Part shown: one piece after another, positions 22,542 through 34,430 of the stretch
Numbering within the stretch: position 1 is the first letter of the stretch
Layout: each line of letters begins with the position of its first letter
Source: Triticum aestivum
Lineage: Eukaryota; Streptophyta; Magnoliopsida; Poales; Poaceae
Direction of reading: 5' to 3'
Assembly (NCBI RefSeq): GCF_018294505.1
Contig: NC_057796.1
Span: 186,582,270-186,646,269, forward strand
DNA length: 64,000 bases
Notes under the pieces: model-generated
Databases searched by the model: none
What the model was told of the DNA's origin: nothing
Seen by the model: only the letters and a program-made list of their open reading frames with translations
Translations under genes and position numbers: made by a program

Positions 22542-25500
22542 GCATCCCCAAGCTTAATTCCTACTCGTCCTCGAGTAGGTAAATGATAAAAAGGCAATTT
22601 TTGATGTGGAATGCTACCTAACATAAACTTGATCATATGTCTAGTCATGGCATGAATATTAAGACATAAGTGATTCAAAGCAATAGTCTATAATTTGACA
22701 TAAAGACATCAATACTCGGGCATTCCAACAAACAATCATGTCCTTCAAAATATCAACTCTAAAGAAAGCTATCCCTACAAAATCATATAGTCTTGCCATG
22801 CTCTGTCTTCTTAACACAAAGTATTTATCATGCACAACCCCGATGACAAGCCGAGCAATTGGTTCATACTTTTTAACGCGCTTTAGCTTTTTCAACCCTC
22901 GCGCAATACATGAGTGCAAGCCATGGATATAGCACTACGGGTGGAATAGAGTATGATGATAGGGGTAAATATATAGAAGACAAAAAGTAAGAAAGTCTCA
23001 CCCAACGCGGCTAACCAACGGGCTATGGAGATGCCCATCAATTGATATCAACATGAGGAGTATGGATTGCCATGCAACGAATGCACTAAGAGCTATAAGT
23101 GTATGAAAGCTCAATATGAAAACTAAGTGGGTGTGCATCTAATCCTATAATGAAAAATTCCCACTAGTATATGAAAGTGACAACATAGGAGACTCTCCAT
23201 ATGAAAAACATGGTGCTACTTTGAAGCACAAGTGTGGTAAAGGATACTAACAATGCCCCTTCTCTCTTTGTTTATTTATTTATTTTTCCTTTTTCTTTTT
23301 TTGCTTTTTCTTTTTCTTTTTCATTTTTTTCTTTTATTATTTTTTATTATTTATTATTTTTCCTTTTCTTTTTCTCTCATTGTCCGGAGTCTCATCCCGA
23401 CTTGTGGGGGAATCATAGTCTCCATCATCCTTTCCTCACTGGGGCACTGCTCTAAAAATGAATAATGATGATCATCACACTTCTGTTTACTTATAACTCA
23501 GAAGAAATAAAAATTACAACTCGATACCTATGACAAAATATGACTCTATATGAATGCCTCTAGCAATGTACCAGGATGTGCAATGATCTAGCATAACATG
23601 TATGAAAAATGATGAACGGTGGCTGAGCCACAACTACTATGTCATCTATATGATCATGCAAAGCAATATGACAATGAATGCTCAAGTCATCAAAAGGAAG
23701 TGGTGGAAATTGCATGGCAATATATCTCGGAATGGCCATGGAAAAGCCATAATAGGTAGGTATGGTGGCTGTTTTGAGGAAGATATAATAAGGCTTATGC
23801 GTGATAGAGCGTATCATATATCACGGGGTTTGGATGCACCTGCGAAGTTTGCACCACGTCTCGATGTGAGAAAGGGCAATGCACGGTACCGTAGAGGCTA
23901 GCAATTTGCGGAAAGGTAAGAGTGTGTATAATCCATGGACTCACATTAGTCATAAAGAACTCATATACTTATTGCAAAAGTTTATTAGCCCTCGAAGCAA
24001 AGTACTACTACGCATGCCCCTAGGGGGATAGATTGGTAGGAAAAGACCATCGCTCGTCCCCGACCGCCACTCATAAGGAAGACAATCAATAATAAATCAT
24101 GCTCCAACATCATAGCATAACGAGAGACTATACGTGCCTGCTTCGGGAATCACAAACCTTAACACCAATGTTCTTACTAACCACAACTATTTACTAGTAC
24201 CTCCCACATATTCCATCTCTATATCGCAATACTATTTCAAGGAATCAAACATATCATATTCAGTGATCCATAAGTTTTATGTAGGATTTTATGACTAACC
24301 ATGCAATTGACCAATTCCTGTTGACTCTCTAAATAGATATAAGTGAAGCATGAGAGTTTAATTCTTTCTACAAAAGACCATGCTCTGATAAATATAAGTG
24401 AAGCAAAAGAGCATTCTTCAAATAACGGTTTTCTATGTGAAGAGAAACAGGCAATCCAAACTTCAAATGATATAAGTGAAGCACATGAAGCATTCTATAA
24501 AGCCATACTCAAAAGATATAAGTGAAGTGCAATGAGCATTCTGTAAGTCAACCATGGACTATCTCATACTAGCATGGTTCATAAAATAAAAATGAAAAGT
24601 AAATGCAAAACACGCTCCAAGGTTTGCACATATAATGTGAACGAATCGAATCCGAAAACATACCGATACTTGTTGAACAAAGATGGGATGCCTTCTGGGG
24701 CATCCCCAAGCTTAGACGCTTGAGTCTCCTTGAATATTTACTTGGGGATCCTTGGGCATCCCCAAGCTTGAGCTCTTGCCTCTCCTCCTTCTCCTCACAT
24801 TGAGACCTCCTCGATCTTCGAACACTTCATCCACACAAAACTCAACAGAAAACACGGTAAGATCCATTAGTATAATAAAGCAAATCACTACTCTAAGTAC
24901 TGTTGCAAACCAATTCATATTTTTTTGGCATTGTAGCTACTGTAGTATAACTTTTCCATGGCTTATACCACTGGTAGAATCAATACTTTCATCAAAATAA
25001 GCAACATAATGCATCAAAAACAGAATCTGTCTTAAACAGGACAGTCTGTAGCAATCTGAACACTACCATACTTCTGTAACTCCAAAAATTCTGAAAGATT
25101 AGGAAAACGTAAACAATTTGTATAGCAGGACTGTGCAAAATGTTTCAGAAACGTTTGACTTTCCAGTAAAAAATGAAAATTCACGCGCTACAGCCAAAGT
25201 TTCTGTTTCTGCACCGCACATACCAACAAGCAATCTAATCATCCTAAAGGCAAATCTTGGCACATTATTTTTATAATACAATGGAATTGTACAAGGGGAT
25301 AATTATTTTTATGAGAATATTCGTGAATTTTTTTTACATTTTTTCCATGAGCATGAACACAAGTGTTCAAGGTCGACCCTCACTTCTGCAATGCATAACT
25401 TCCAATCGCTTCTCTTTTGCGAAAAGTTTTAAGTTCCCCTCTATATTTTTTTGTTTTTAGTCTTTATAAAAGCACTCAAAAGAAATAAAAGATTCACTAA

Positions 25501-25562
25501 AACTTCCGGGTTGTCTCCCTGGCAGCGCTTTCTTTAAAACCATTAAGCTAGGCATAAAGTGC
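22542..25562 (-). mobile_element. Element C 3' non-coding internal region
   Basis: There is no supported gene. It carries a polypyrimidine tract of about 110 bp (23264-23375), many ATAAGTGAAGCA repeats (about 24340-24530) and paired GGCATCCCCAAGCTT motifs (24700-24775) that look like extra polypurine tracts. Much of it (22560-24540) aligns with element E at 43305-45240, so the two elements are relatives. Confidence 0.65.
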
Positions 25563-26251
25563 TCAAGTAATGAATCCACCCGGATCCCAAGGTATATCAA
25601 AGCCAATTTTAATTAACAATGATTTGGCATTTAGTAATGAGCACAAAGCAACATATATCATGCAATGACAAAGTCTAACTCTCTTCCAATGCATCGGCAT
25701 GTCATAAAAGAACAATTCATGCACATCAAGTAAAGGCCAATGCATAGTATAAGCAATTTCTTGCAATTCTATCGTGTTGGAAACATAAAGAAGCGGAGAT
25801 GTAGTTCCTCTCTCATAATAATTGCAAGTAGGAGCAGCAAGCTCATGCATATTATATTCATCAAAATTATCATGTGAAATAGTAAAAGGCAACCCATCAA
25901 TGTAATCCTTAATAAGTGCAAACTTCTCCGATATAGTATAATTTGGAGAATTGAAAAAGATAAAAGGACTATCATGTGTGGGTGCAATAGAAATAATTTC
26001 ATTCTTGACATAAGGAACTATAGCAAGTTCATCTCCCTAATCATAATTTAAATTGGCATCATGGCCACAAGCATAGAAAGCATCATCAAAAAAGGATATT
26101 TCAAAAGAATCAATGGGATCATAGAAATTATCATAGCATTCATCCTTCGGTAAGAACGAAGGGAAATTAAACAATGTATGAGTTGAAGAGTTACTCTCAT
26201 TAGAAGGTGGGCATGGGTGATCAATCCACTCTTCCTCCTTTTGTTCTTCGC
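25563..26251 (-). pseudogene. Element C protein, C-terminal half
   Basis: This continues the frame of 36685-37362 after element I is removed. The minus strand runs from EEQKEEEWIDHP through FALIKDYIDGLPFTISHDNF, then CNYYERGTTSP and HELFFYDMPMHWKRVRLC, to the stop at 25563. One in-frame TAG lies near 26038. It is an acidic, aromatic-rich protein of about 454 residues in total, with no domain I recognise. The YYERGT and HELF..PMHxKxVR motifs recur in element F. A structural (gag-like) role is possible but not shown. Confidence 0.55.
26247..26251. other. TSD of element I, left copy (TTCGC)
   Basis: It matches 36685-36689 exactly. Confidence 0.9.
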
Positions 26252-28965
26252 TGTAGCGATCCGACCTCGCGATCCGACCTCAGACGGTCAAATCTCTGTG
26301 TTCAGTGTCATCCCTGGATCGGTAATGCTGACACACACAGTACTTGAATGGATTTATAACAGAGTAGTAATCACACACTTATTACATCGAATGTCTCAAG
26401 AGAGAACTTATTACAATAAATATGGCTTAAGGCCATCTAAATAAGATAACAGCGGAAGGCTTGGAAGATAAAGTGAGTCCATCAACTCAACGGCATAGCT
26501 GAGTGCATGACAACGACCTAGCACACCTTACTCTTCCTCTGAGAAGTCTGCAACATGATATGTTGTAGCCCGAAACGGGTTAGCACATGGAATATGCTGG
26601 CAATATAACACAGTAGAGCAATGAACAGATAAATGCTATCACTACATGCATATTTGGCTGGTGGAGGCTCTATGGTTATAATGTTTGCGAAAAGCCAATT
26701 TTTCTCTACAACAAAGGAATATGTTTTATTTAACTATCATGGTGGTTGAAACATCATTGAGAAGGTTCCTCCAACTCAATCCCAATTAAAGTAGTCATTA
26801 ACATCCCAACAAATTAATTTAGAGTGATGAGATCAAACCAATAATTCAAGTACCAGATACTCAAGATGTCCATAACCGGGGACACGACTAACCATGATCA
26901 GTTTATACACTCTGCAGAGGTTTGCGCACTTTTCCCCACAAGACTCGATCTCCTCCGTTGGATTTCTTGCACTACATGGTGTTTGAGAAACGGATGACCG
27001 AGACACAGTCTTTCAGAAACATTAACTCTTTACTCTGGGTAGACAGTTACACATACTTTCCCTCTACATCTGCTAGCCTACCACTGAAAGAGGTCATGCA
27101 ACCTACTCAACTATGCTAGAGCCCATAATAGCTTGTGGCTGCACACGGAAGTTTCTAGCATGAATAATCTTGTGATCCCTTTGAGCCTGGGTGGTGGACC
27201 GTAGGATGATCACACGGGTACTCCGGGATATCCTAGGACAACACTGGATTCTCCAGGTGCCCACAAGCAATCCACCCAGATGTGTATTAAAGTTGCCACC
27301 TTAAGTTGAACCATTCATTAACAACTCACATCTGTCATGGATACACTCAAACCCAATCCACGTCTATGAGCATAGCATGGCAGCATAAGCATAACGTAGA
27401 AGTAACTCCCAAGGGTTTGATAATAAAATAGGTAATAGGTTCTACCTCATGAACTACTTGCCAGAACCCACAAGTTAATCACATCCTAATCATGCAGTGT
27501 TTGAGGATTGTAACTAATGCATAAAAACTGGGTATGAAAAGATTATGATCAATGTGTTACTTGCCTTGCTGACGATCTACAAATCCTAAAGACTCGTAGT
27601 AGCACGCTTCGCACTCCGGGAATTCTATCGCAAACAAACAATAGCATACATAAGCTATCAAGAAAAGATGCATGGGTAAAACTCAAATAAGAAGATCTAA
27701 CCAGAAAGTTCAACTGAAGAACTCCGGTTTGCAAAAAGAATCAAATCAAACGGAGCAAAGAAACTCAAACTACGAAAGAAACAAGATCCGTTTACTAATC
27801 TGGACTAAAGTCAAATTTTATAGTACCAAAATCTTGTTCAAGTTGGTTAAATAGAAAGAGGGCTTCGAGACGAAGATCTAGGCGCTTGTTTCACCTGATT
27901 TGGATAAACGAGCGTAAAGATAAACTAAAACAAAAATCGGGGCAGAAATCCTGATTGAAAATAATCGCGGAAAAACCCTGGAAAATAAAACGAGACGAAC
28001 AGGCTAACGAACGAACGCTCGCTGTCTGCGGCTAACTGACGAACAACATTTGTTAAAATGAACGAAGGGACGAACGTCCGCTAAACAACTAAACCGAGAA
28101 AACCGAACCGATCTAATCTAAAAAAACAGATCTAGGGTTTCTAAAAAAACCGAACAGTTTTTATACCCAAACCCAAATAAAACCGACGGTCGACGGCGGC
28201 GGCTTTCGGCAAATCCGGCTAGGCGGGGCGGCGGGGCCACGGCGAGGGGCGACGGCGGCGCGGGCGGCGGGTGGCTATTGCGGGTGACGGGAGGCGGGGC
28301 TAGCGGCGGCGGTGTGGGGCAAGGGGGGCTCTATAAGAGGGGGGCGCGACTTGCGGGAGGGGGTGGTCGGCGGCGGCGGGTGACCGGACTCCTTCGGGAG
28401 TCCGTGTCGGGGACGAAGGCGCGGCGCGGTGGCTGGGCCGGCTGGGCCTCGGCCCGGTTCGGTCCGGCGAAAGTTTTTTTTTAAAAGGCTTCGCCGGAAA
28501 AATCCTAGAAAATAAGATAAAAATCTAAAAATAGCAAAACAAATTTTCACCGTCTAAATAAAATATTTAGAACATGATGAACATTTTCTTGACCTAAAAT
28601 GCAATTTTCAAAATATGCAAATTTTTCTAATTCAAATAAAATTGCAATAAAACTCAAATAAAATTACTTACTTGATATTAATATTTTTCCTCCAATATCC
28701 CCTTTATTTTGGAGAAGTCATTTTATCTCCTCTCATATATTTTTAATATGAAATATTTTCGGAGAGAAAAATAATTAAAATCAAAATGATCCTTGTTTTC
28801 GATATTTGATAAAATTCAAATATGAAACACTTGAAATCCCCAACTCTCTCCGTGGGTCCTTGAGTTGCTTAGAATTTCGAGGATCGCAAAATGAAATGCA
28901 ATAAAATATGATATGCATGAATGACCTATGTATAACATTCCAAATTGATAATTTGGGATGTTACA
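26252..28965 (-). repeat. Element I 3' LTR
   Basis: This is 2714 bp. It contains a GC-rich block (28190-28490) and a minus-strand TATAAAAA at 28165-28158. A CGATCCGACCTCG duplication near 26257-26282 is not in the other LTR. Confidence 0.88.
28158..28165 (-). promoter_or_regulatory. TATA box of element I LTR
   Basis: The minus strand reads TATAAAAA. The matching site in the other LTR is 35891-35898. It lies just downstream (minus strand) of the GC-rich block. Confidence 0.55.
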
Positions 28966-28980
28966 AACCTACCCCCCTTA
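28966..28980 (-). other. Element I polypurine tract
   Basis: The minus strand reads TAAGGGGGGTAGGTT directly before the 3' LTR. Its first three bases are the stop codon of the integrase frame, so coding sequence and tract abut. Confidence 0.75.
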
Positions 28981-30006
28981 AGATGAATCTCGTCCTCGAG
29001 ATCCGGGTTGGCTAGAAAATAGGTGTGGGTGGTCTTTGCGTAGATCATCCTCTCGCTCCCAGGTGGATTCATCCTCGGTATGGTGGCTCCACTGAACTTT
29101 GCAAAACTTGATAACTTTGCTGCGAGTAACTCGGCTGGCAAACTCGAGAATTTTGACAGGTTTCTCGTCATAGGTCAAATCACTGTCCAACTGAATTGGT
29201 TCCAGGGGCACTGTATCTCTCAGAGGAATATCGCCCATCTCTACATGGCACTTCTTCAACTGGGAAACGTGAAACACATCATGAACTCTTGACAGTCCTT
29301 CGGGTAACTCCAACGTGTAGGCTACTTCTCCCATGCGTTCCAAAACACGGTATGGACCTACAAATCTCGGGGCTAACTTTCCCTTAACTCCAAAACGTTT
29401 AACTCCTCGCAGAGGTGACACTCGCAGATATGCTTTGTCTCCGATTTCATAGACTACCTCCTTCCGTTTTGAGTCTGCATAGCTCTTCTGTCTAGACTGA
29501 GCTACCTTGAGTCTGCCTCGAATCAGCTTAACCTTCTCTTCTGACTCTTTAATCAAATCCGGTCCAAACAACTGATGGTCTCCGACTTCATCCCACATCA
29601 ACGGTGTTCTGCACCTCCTTCCATACAAAGCTTCGAAAGGTGACATCTTCAAACTGGCCTGATAGCTATTGTTGTATGAGAACTCCGCGTAGGGAAAATT
29701 GTCATCCCAACTAGATCCATAATCTAGCGCACAAGCTCTCAACATGTCCTCCAAAATCTGATTGACTCTCTCGGTCTGTCCATCTGTCTGTGGATGAGAT
29801 GTTGTACTAAACTCCAGCCTGGTACCCAAAGTCTGGTGCAGCTGGTGCCAAAACTTTGAAGTAAACTGTGTTCCTCTATCTGATACGATGGTCCTTGGAA
29901 CTCTGTGCAGACATACGATCCTGGTCATATATATCTTGGCCAACTTTGCGCCTGTATAAGTGGTTTTCACTCGGATAAAGTGAGCTACTTTGGTCAAGCG
30001 ATCCAC
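28978..30006 (-). pseudogene. pol: Element I integrase core and chromodomain
   Basis: This is a 342-codon open frame. It contains the integrase catalytic Asp in DRLTKVAHF, the second in VSDRGTQFTSKFW and the Glu in PQTDGQTERVNQ. A GPY/F region (LAPRFVGPYRVLERMG) and VHDVFHVSQLKK follow. The C-terminal chromodomain (ILEFASRVTRSKVIKFCKVQW, then STWEREDDL) would bind modified histones and steer insertion to heterochromatin. The frame itself is clean, but it is separated by a stop (near 30007) and a frameshift from the upstream part of pol. Confidence 0.85.
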
Positions 30007-30008
30007 TA

Positions 30009-30659
30009 CTACCTAGATTGAATCATATCCCGATCGGGTCCTGGGTAATCCGGTGATAAAATCCATGCCAAGCTTGTCCCACTTCCAGTCGGGTATCGGC
30101 ATAGGCTGCAGTAATCCTGCTGGCTCTGATGTTCTGCTTTCACTCTCTGACGTACATCACATACGGCTACATACTCGGCAATATCCTTCTTCATTCCAGT
30201 CCACCAGAAACGCTCCTTCAAATCTAAATACATCTTGGTGTTTCCGGGGTGTATCGAGTATGGGCAGTCATGAGCTTCCTGTAGTATCAACTTCCTGATC
30301 TCGGCCTTATTGAGCACATATACACGGTCCTCAAACCACAAGGTGTCGTGCTCATCCTCACGAAAACCTTTGGATTTTCCTTTGCCCATCTTCTCCTTTA
30401 TCTTGGCAATTTCTTTGTCATCCTTCTGAGCTTCTCGAATCTTTTCCAATAACGTTGACTGAGCCTCCAATGCTGCAACAAAACCTCTAGGGACTATCTC
30501 CAAACGAAGCTCACTGAGATCTTCGGCCAACTCCTTGGGTAATCCTCCACTCACGAGCGTATTGGCATAACTCTTCCGGCTCAAAGCATCTGCTACGACA
30601 TTGACCTTGCCTGGATGATAGTGCAACTTCATATCATAATCCTTTATGAGTCCAACCAT
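30009..30659 (-). pseudogene. pol: Element I RNase H end, linker and integrase zinc-binding domain
   Basis: It starts within the RNase H C-terminus (KVNVVADALSRKS) and runs through a charged linker to the zinc-binding domain (LQEAHDCPYSIHPGN, then [16 protein letters not shown]). The expected HHCC pattern has Arg where the second Cys should be (CDVRQ). A frameshift follows: the frame ends [13 protein letters not shown] instead of continuing into the catalytic core. This copy cannot encode a working integrase. Confidence 0.75.
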
Positions 30660-31045
30660 CTCCTCTGCCTGAGGATCAGCTCCTTCTGAGTGAAAATGTA
30701 CTTCAAACTCTTGTGATCCGTGTACACATCACAACGGTTTCCAATAAGAAAATGTCTCTAGGTCTTGAGCGCATGCACTACTGCTGCTAACTCCAAATCG
30801 TGTGTGGCATAATTCAACTCATGAGGTCGGAGCTGACGTGAGGTATATGAAACAACTCTCCCGTCTTGCATAAGTACTCCTCCAAGTCCTAAACGAGATG
30901 CGTCGCAATACACATGGAAATCCTTGTGTATATCCGGGAAAATCAGCACTGGGGCTAAAGTCAAGCGTTTCTTCAACTCCTGGAAACTTGCTTCACATTC
31001 TCCAGTCCAATGGAACTTGGTATCCTTCTTCAACAATGCCGTCAT
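30660..31045 (-). pseudogene. pol: Element I RNase H
   Basis: The frame reads [37 protein letters not shown] and [16 protein letters not shown], the Gypsy RNase H blocks with catalytic Asp and Glu. It is bounded by stops at 31058-31060 and near 30758. A further piece ([17 protein letters not shown]) continues to the next frame. Confidence 0.75.
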
Positions 31046-31057
31046 CGGCTTCGCAAT

Positions 31058-32242
31058 CTAGGAAAAGTTCTCAATGAATCTCCGATAGTATCCCGCGAGT
31101 CCAAGAAAACTGCGGATCTCTCCAACTGAGGTGGGTGCCAACCACTCAGTGACTGGCTGAACCTTTGTAGGATCCACTGCTATACCCTCTCCTGATATAA
31201 CATGTCCAAGAAATCCAACTTCCTTCAGCCAAAACTCACATTTGCTAAACTTGGCATATAACTGACGTTCCCTGAGTTTCTCAAGAACCAAACATAAATG
31301 CTCCTTGTGTTCTTCTTCATTCTTCGAGTACACCAAGATATCATCAATGAACACCACGACAAACTTATCCAAGAATTCCATGAACACCTTATTCATCATA
31401 CTCATGAATTAGGCAGGGGCGTTAGTAAGTCCAAATAACATAACCGTATACTCATACAACCCATACCTCGTGGTGAAAGCTGTTTTTGGTATATCCTTTT
31501 CCCGGATCTTCAGCTGGTGGTATCCTGATCGCAAGTCGATCTTCGAAGACACTTTAGCTCCTTGCAACTGGTCAAACAAATCATTGATCATCGGCAGCAG
31601 GTACTTGTTCTTGATCGTCACTTTGTTCAGCGCACGATAATCAACAACCATTCTTAAGGATCCATCCTTCTTCTCAACCAAGAGCACTGGGGATCCCCAT
31701 GGTGATGAACTTCGTCGAATGTAACCTTTCTCCAATAACTCCTTAATCTGCTTCTTGATCTCTTCCAGATCATTTGCGGGCATCCGGTATGGTCTCTTCG
31801 ATATCGTTCCGGTGCCTGGCAACAGTTCTATTAGAAACTCGATGTCTTGATCTGGCGGCATGCCTGGTAGCTCCTCTGGAAATACATCTGGGTAATCCTT
31901 CACTACAGGCACTTCCTCTTGAACAACTCCTGAGAGAGAATTTACTTGAGTCCTCCTAGGCGCATGCCTGGATACATACTTGATCCTTTTTCCCTCTGGG
32001 GTGGTAAGTAAAATCGACTTATTAGCGCAATCGATGTTTTTCCCATACATCGATAGCCAGTCCATTCCTAGTATCACCTCCAATCCTTGTGACTCCAAAA
32101 TTATCAGGTCTGAGGGGAAAACATGGCTTCCAATGGTCAGTGGCATCTGAAAACATCCTTGACCTGCCATATACTCCGCTCCTGGTGAGCTTACTAACAT
32201 AGGTGTCCTAAGTACTTTAGTGGGCAACTTATATTTATCCAT
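31058..32242 (-). pseudogene. pol: Element I protease end and reverse transcriptase
   Basis: 32242-31409 covers the protease C-terminus ([19 protein letters not shown]) and the RT N-terminal blocks ([55 protein letters not shown]). A stop at 31409 splits it from 31405-31058, which carries the catalytic FIDDILVYS and [11 protein letters not shown], then [17 protein letters not shown]. Apart from the stop the RT motifs are well kept. Confidence 0.82.
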
Positions 32243-33377
32243 GAATCCCCTTGAAATGTATAATGCGATGCACCAATATCAAAAAGAACAATTGCAGTAA
32301 ACGACTTAACCAAAAACTTACCAACAACTGCATCAGGCTGCTCTTCAACCTCCTCCACGTTCACGTGGTTCACTTGTCCCCTGTTGAAAGGGTTGGGCTT
32401 CTTCCCAGAGCTTCCATTGCCATTCCCATTCTTCGCTTCAGGGCACTCAGTGGCATAGTGTCCAGTCTTCCCGCACTTGAAACAAGTAATGTGACTTAGA
32501 TCCTTCTTGGCGGGCGTTACTGGGTTAGAGCGGTTTTGATTGCTGCCTGCTCCATTCCCGTTTCCATTCTTGGGGCCACTATGGTTATGCGAACTTCCTC
32601 CATTGTGGGTATGGCCTCCATGGTTATGGGTAAATCCTCCCGAGTTCGGGGTGAAACGAGACTTCTGCTAAGCTCCAGAATTGTACTTCCCTTGTCCATA
32701 CTTCCTTTTGCGGCTCTCTATCTGCTGCTGCTTCCCTTCAATCATACGAGCCTTGTCTACCAGCTCCTAGTAGTTGTTAAATGTTGCCACCATCAACTGC
32801 ATGCTCATCTTATCATTCAACCCTTCCATAAACTTCTCCTGCTTCGCGGCATCTGTGGCCACATCATCTGGGGCATAGCGAGATAGCTTATAAACTCATC
32901 TACATACTGAGCCACAGTACGATTTCCCTGGCGCACATTGCGAAACTCACGCTTCTTCATGCTCAGAGCTCCAGTTGAGACATGGGACGTGCGAAAAGCT
33001 TGCTGAAACTGGTCCCAAGTGACATTGGCTATAGGGAAAGTGGTCGTGTAATTCTCCCACCATGCGGCTGCGGGTCCATCCAATTGATGTGCGGCAAAAC
33101 GCACCTTCTCAGCATCTGTGCAACCTACGGTGGTCAACTCCCTTCCCATAATGTGTAGCCAGTCATCAGCAACTATTGGCTCGGTGCTACTAGAAAACAC
33201 TGGTGGCTGCACCCTCAGAAAGCGAGCTAAGTTGTCAACTGGAGGTGGTGGTGGAGAGTTGTTGTTGTTGTTGTTGCCTTGGTTCTGGACTAATATCTGC
33301 ATCAAGGCATTCTGCTGCTGGATCAACTGGGTGATCTCCGGTGGGAAGACAAATCCGGTATCACGTCTCGGAGGCAT
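32243..33377 (-). pseudogene. gag: Element I gag and start of protease
   Basis: gag starts at the ATG at 33377 (MPPRRDTGFVFPPEITQLIQ). A poly-Asn/Pro stretch follows, then the retrotransposon gag domain (AAHQLDGPAAAWWENY and FQQAFRTSHVS). A frameshift near 32880 moves the remainder, including a stop near 32669, into other frames. The CCHC zinc knuckle (CFKCGKTGHYATEC) is at about 32491-32450. The protease active site reads FDIGASH near 32280; the usual form is D-T/S-G-A. Confidence 0.75.
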
Positions 33378-33579
33378 CTGATGGGTTTAGAGGGGAGAGA
33401 TTAGAATAGAATGAGGTCTAGTGAGAAAGCACTACCCATATGCACATGAGACAAACACAATCATATCACACCAAATCAATTCAAGCAAGGGCATACAATC
33501 GGTCTAGAACTATCGTGACAAAAGTGCTCGGGCTACTACTATATACATGAGGAAAAACTACTAATCATATTGTGGTCAT

Positions 33580-34323
33580 CTAGAAATTTTGATCGGTAGA
33601 AAACTCCATGATATCCGCTCCAGCTTTGTCTTCATAATCATCATCACTACCATCAGGGTCAGAGTCGGTGTCGTCGATGATGATGTAGTCTTCAGAACAA
33701 ATTTCCTTGGGTTCGTCGTCTTCTCCTCCTGGCGCGGGGTCTCCCATAAAAATTCCTAGCTTCCTTGTCAGGTCGTCATTCTTCTCCACGAGTATCGTCA
33801 TTTCCTCCTCATATTCATCGCATGTAGACTTGAGTTCCTCTTCTAGCTCTGTGATCCTGGTCATTGCCTTCTTCAGATCTATCATGCCTGCGCACATCTG
33901 ATTCTCCTGCCGACGAATGTGCTGGTTTAGCTCCTGGATGAAAGCTACAATGGACCTGTCCCTCCTGGTGCTGACTATCTCCCATTGCTCATCTCGGCGC
34001 CCACATATTTGGTAGATAGTATCCTTGAGATCCTTGTGATAAACTTCGCCAATGCGTCCCATGGCGATGTGGGCCGCCATGCTCTTTCCTAGACTCCAGG
34101 TTGGTGCATCAAAGGAAAACTCTATGGGTTCAGTAACTGGCATGAATGTCCTTCCTGGAACTTGAACTCGAATCATCCATCTCTCTTCTCCTGGTAAAGT
34201 GGCGGTGTAGGTCCCGGTGAAGCTTGGTATTCCGATGTTCAGGTACCTAGTGACTTCCTTCAAGTGTCGTCCAAAGGGTGTGTCTTCATCCGGTTGAGCA
34301 AACTTGTTCCTTGAGTCCGCCAT
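33580..34323 (-). CDS. Element I extra ORF upstream of gag, intact, function unknown
   Basis: The likely start is the ATG at 34323 (MADSRNKFAQPDEDTPFGRH); the frame is open from 34353. It is about 247 residues. A conserved-looking globular N-terminal half (LNIGIPSFTGTYTATLPGE, then WSLGKSMAAHIAMGRIGEVY) is followed by a coiled coil (FIQELNQHIRRQENQ through ITELEEELKSTCDEYEEEM). A very acidic tail (IIIDDTDSDPDGSDDDYED) ends at 33580. It lies between the PBS and gag, where chromoviruses normally have only a short leader. It has no stop, while gag-pol has many. I do not recognise a family with known function. Binding a basic partner is one idea for the acidic tail. Confidence 0.65.
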   Translation of the reverse strand: MADSRNKFAQPDEDTPFGRHLKEVTRYLNIGIPSFTGTYTATLPGEERWMIRVQVPGRTFMPVTEPIEFSFDAPTWSLGKSMAAHIAMGRIGEVYHKDLKDTIYQICGRRDEQWEIVSTRRDRSIVAFIQELNQHIRRQENQMCAGMIDLKKAMTRITELEEELKSTCDEYEEEMTILVEKNDDLTRKLGIFMGDPAPGGEDDEPKEICSEDYIIIDDTDSDPDGSDDDYEDKAGADIMEFSTDQNF

Positions 34324-34415
34324 CCTATAGAGTAGAAAATGGAGAGGAGTCAAAAATGAGTATAGAAGAGTGACCTATGGCTCATCTTAGTGGCCGTGTC
34401 CTACATTCAACGTGT

Positions 34416-34427
34416 GCTCTGATACCA
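34416..34427 (-). other. Element I primer-binding site (initiator tRNA-Met)
   Basis: The minus strand reads TGGTATCAGAGC, 3 bp inside the 5' LTR. Confidence 0.85.
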
Positions 34428-34430
34428 TCT

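Noticed and set aside
23264..23375. Polypyrimidine/polypurine tract as a possible triplex or regulatory site
   Set aside because: Simple low-complexity sequence in a 3' non-coding region, and element E has only a shorter, degraded version; no further support.
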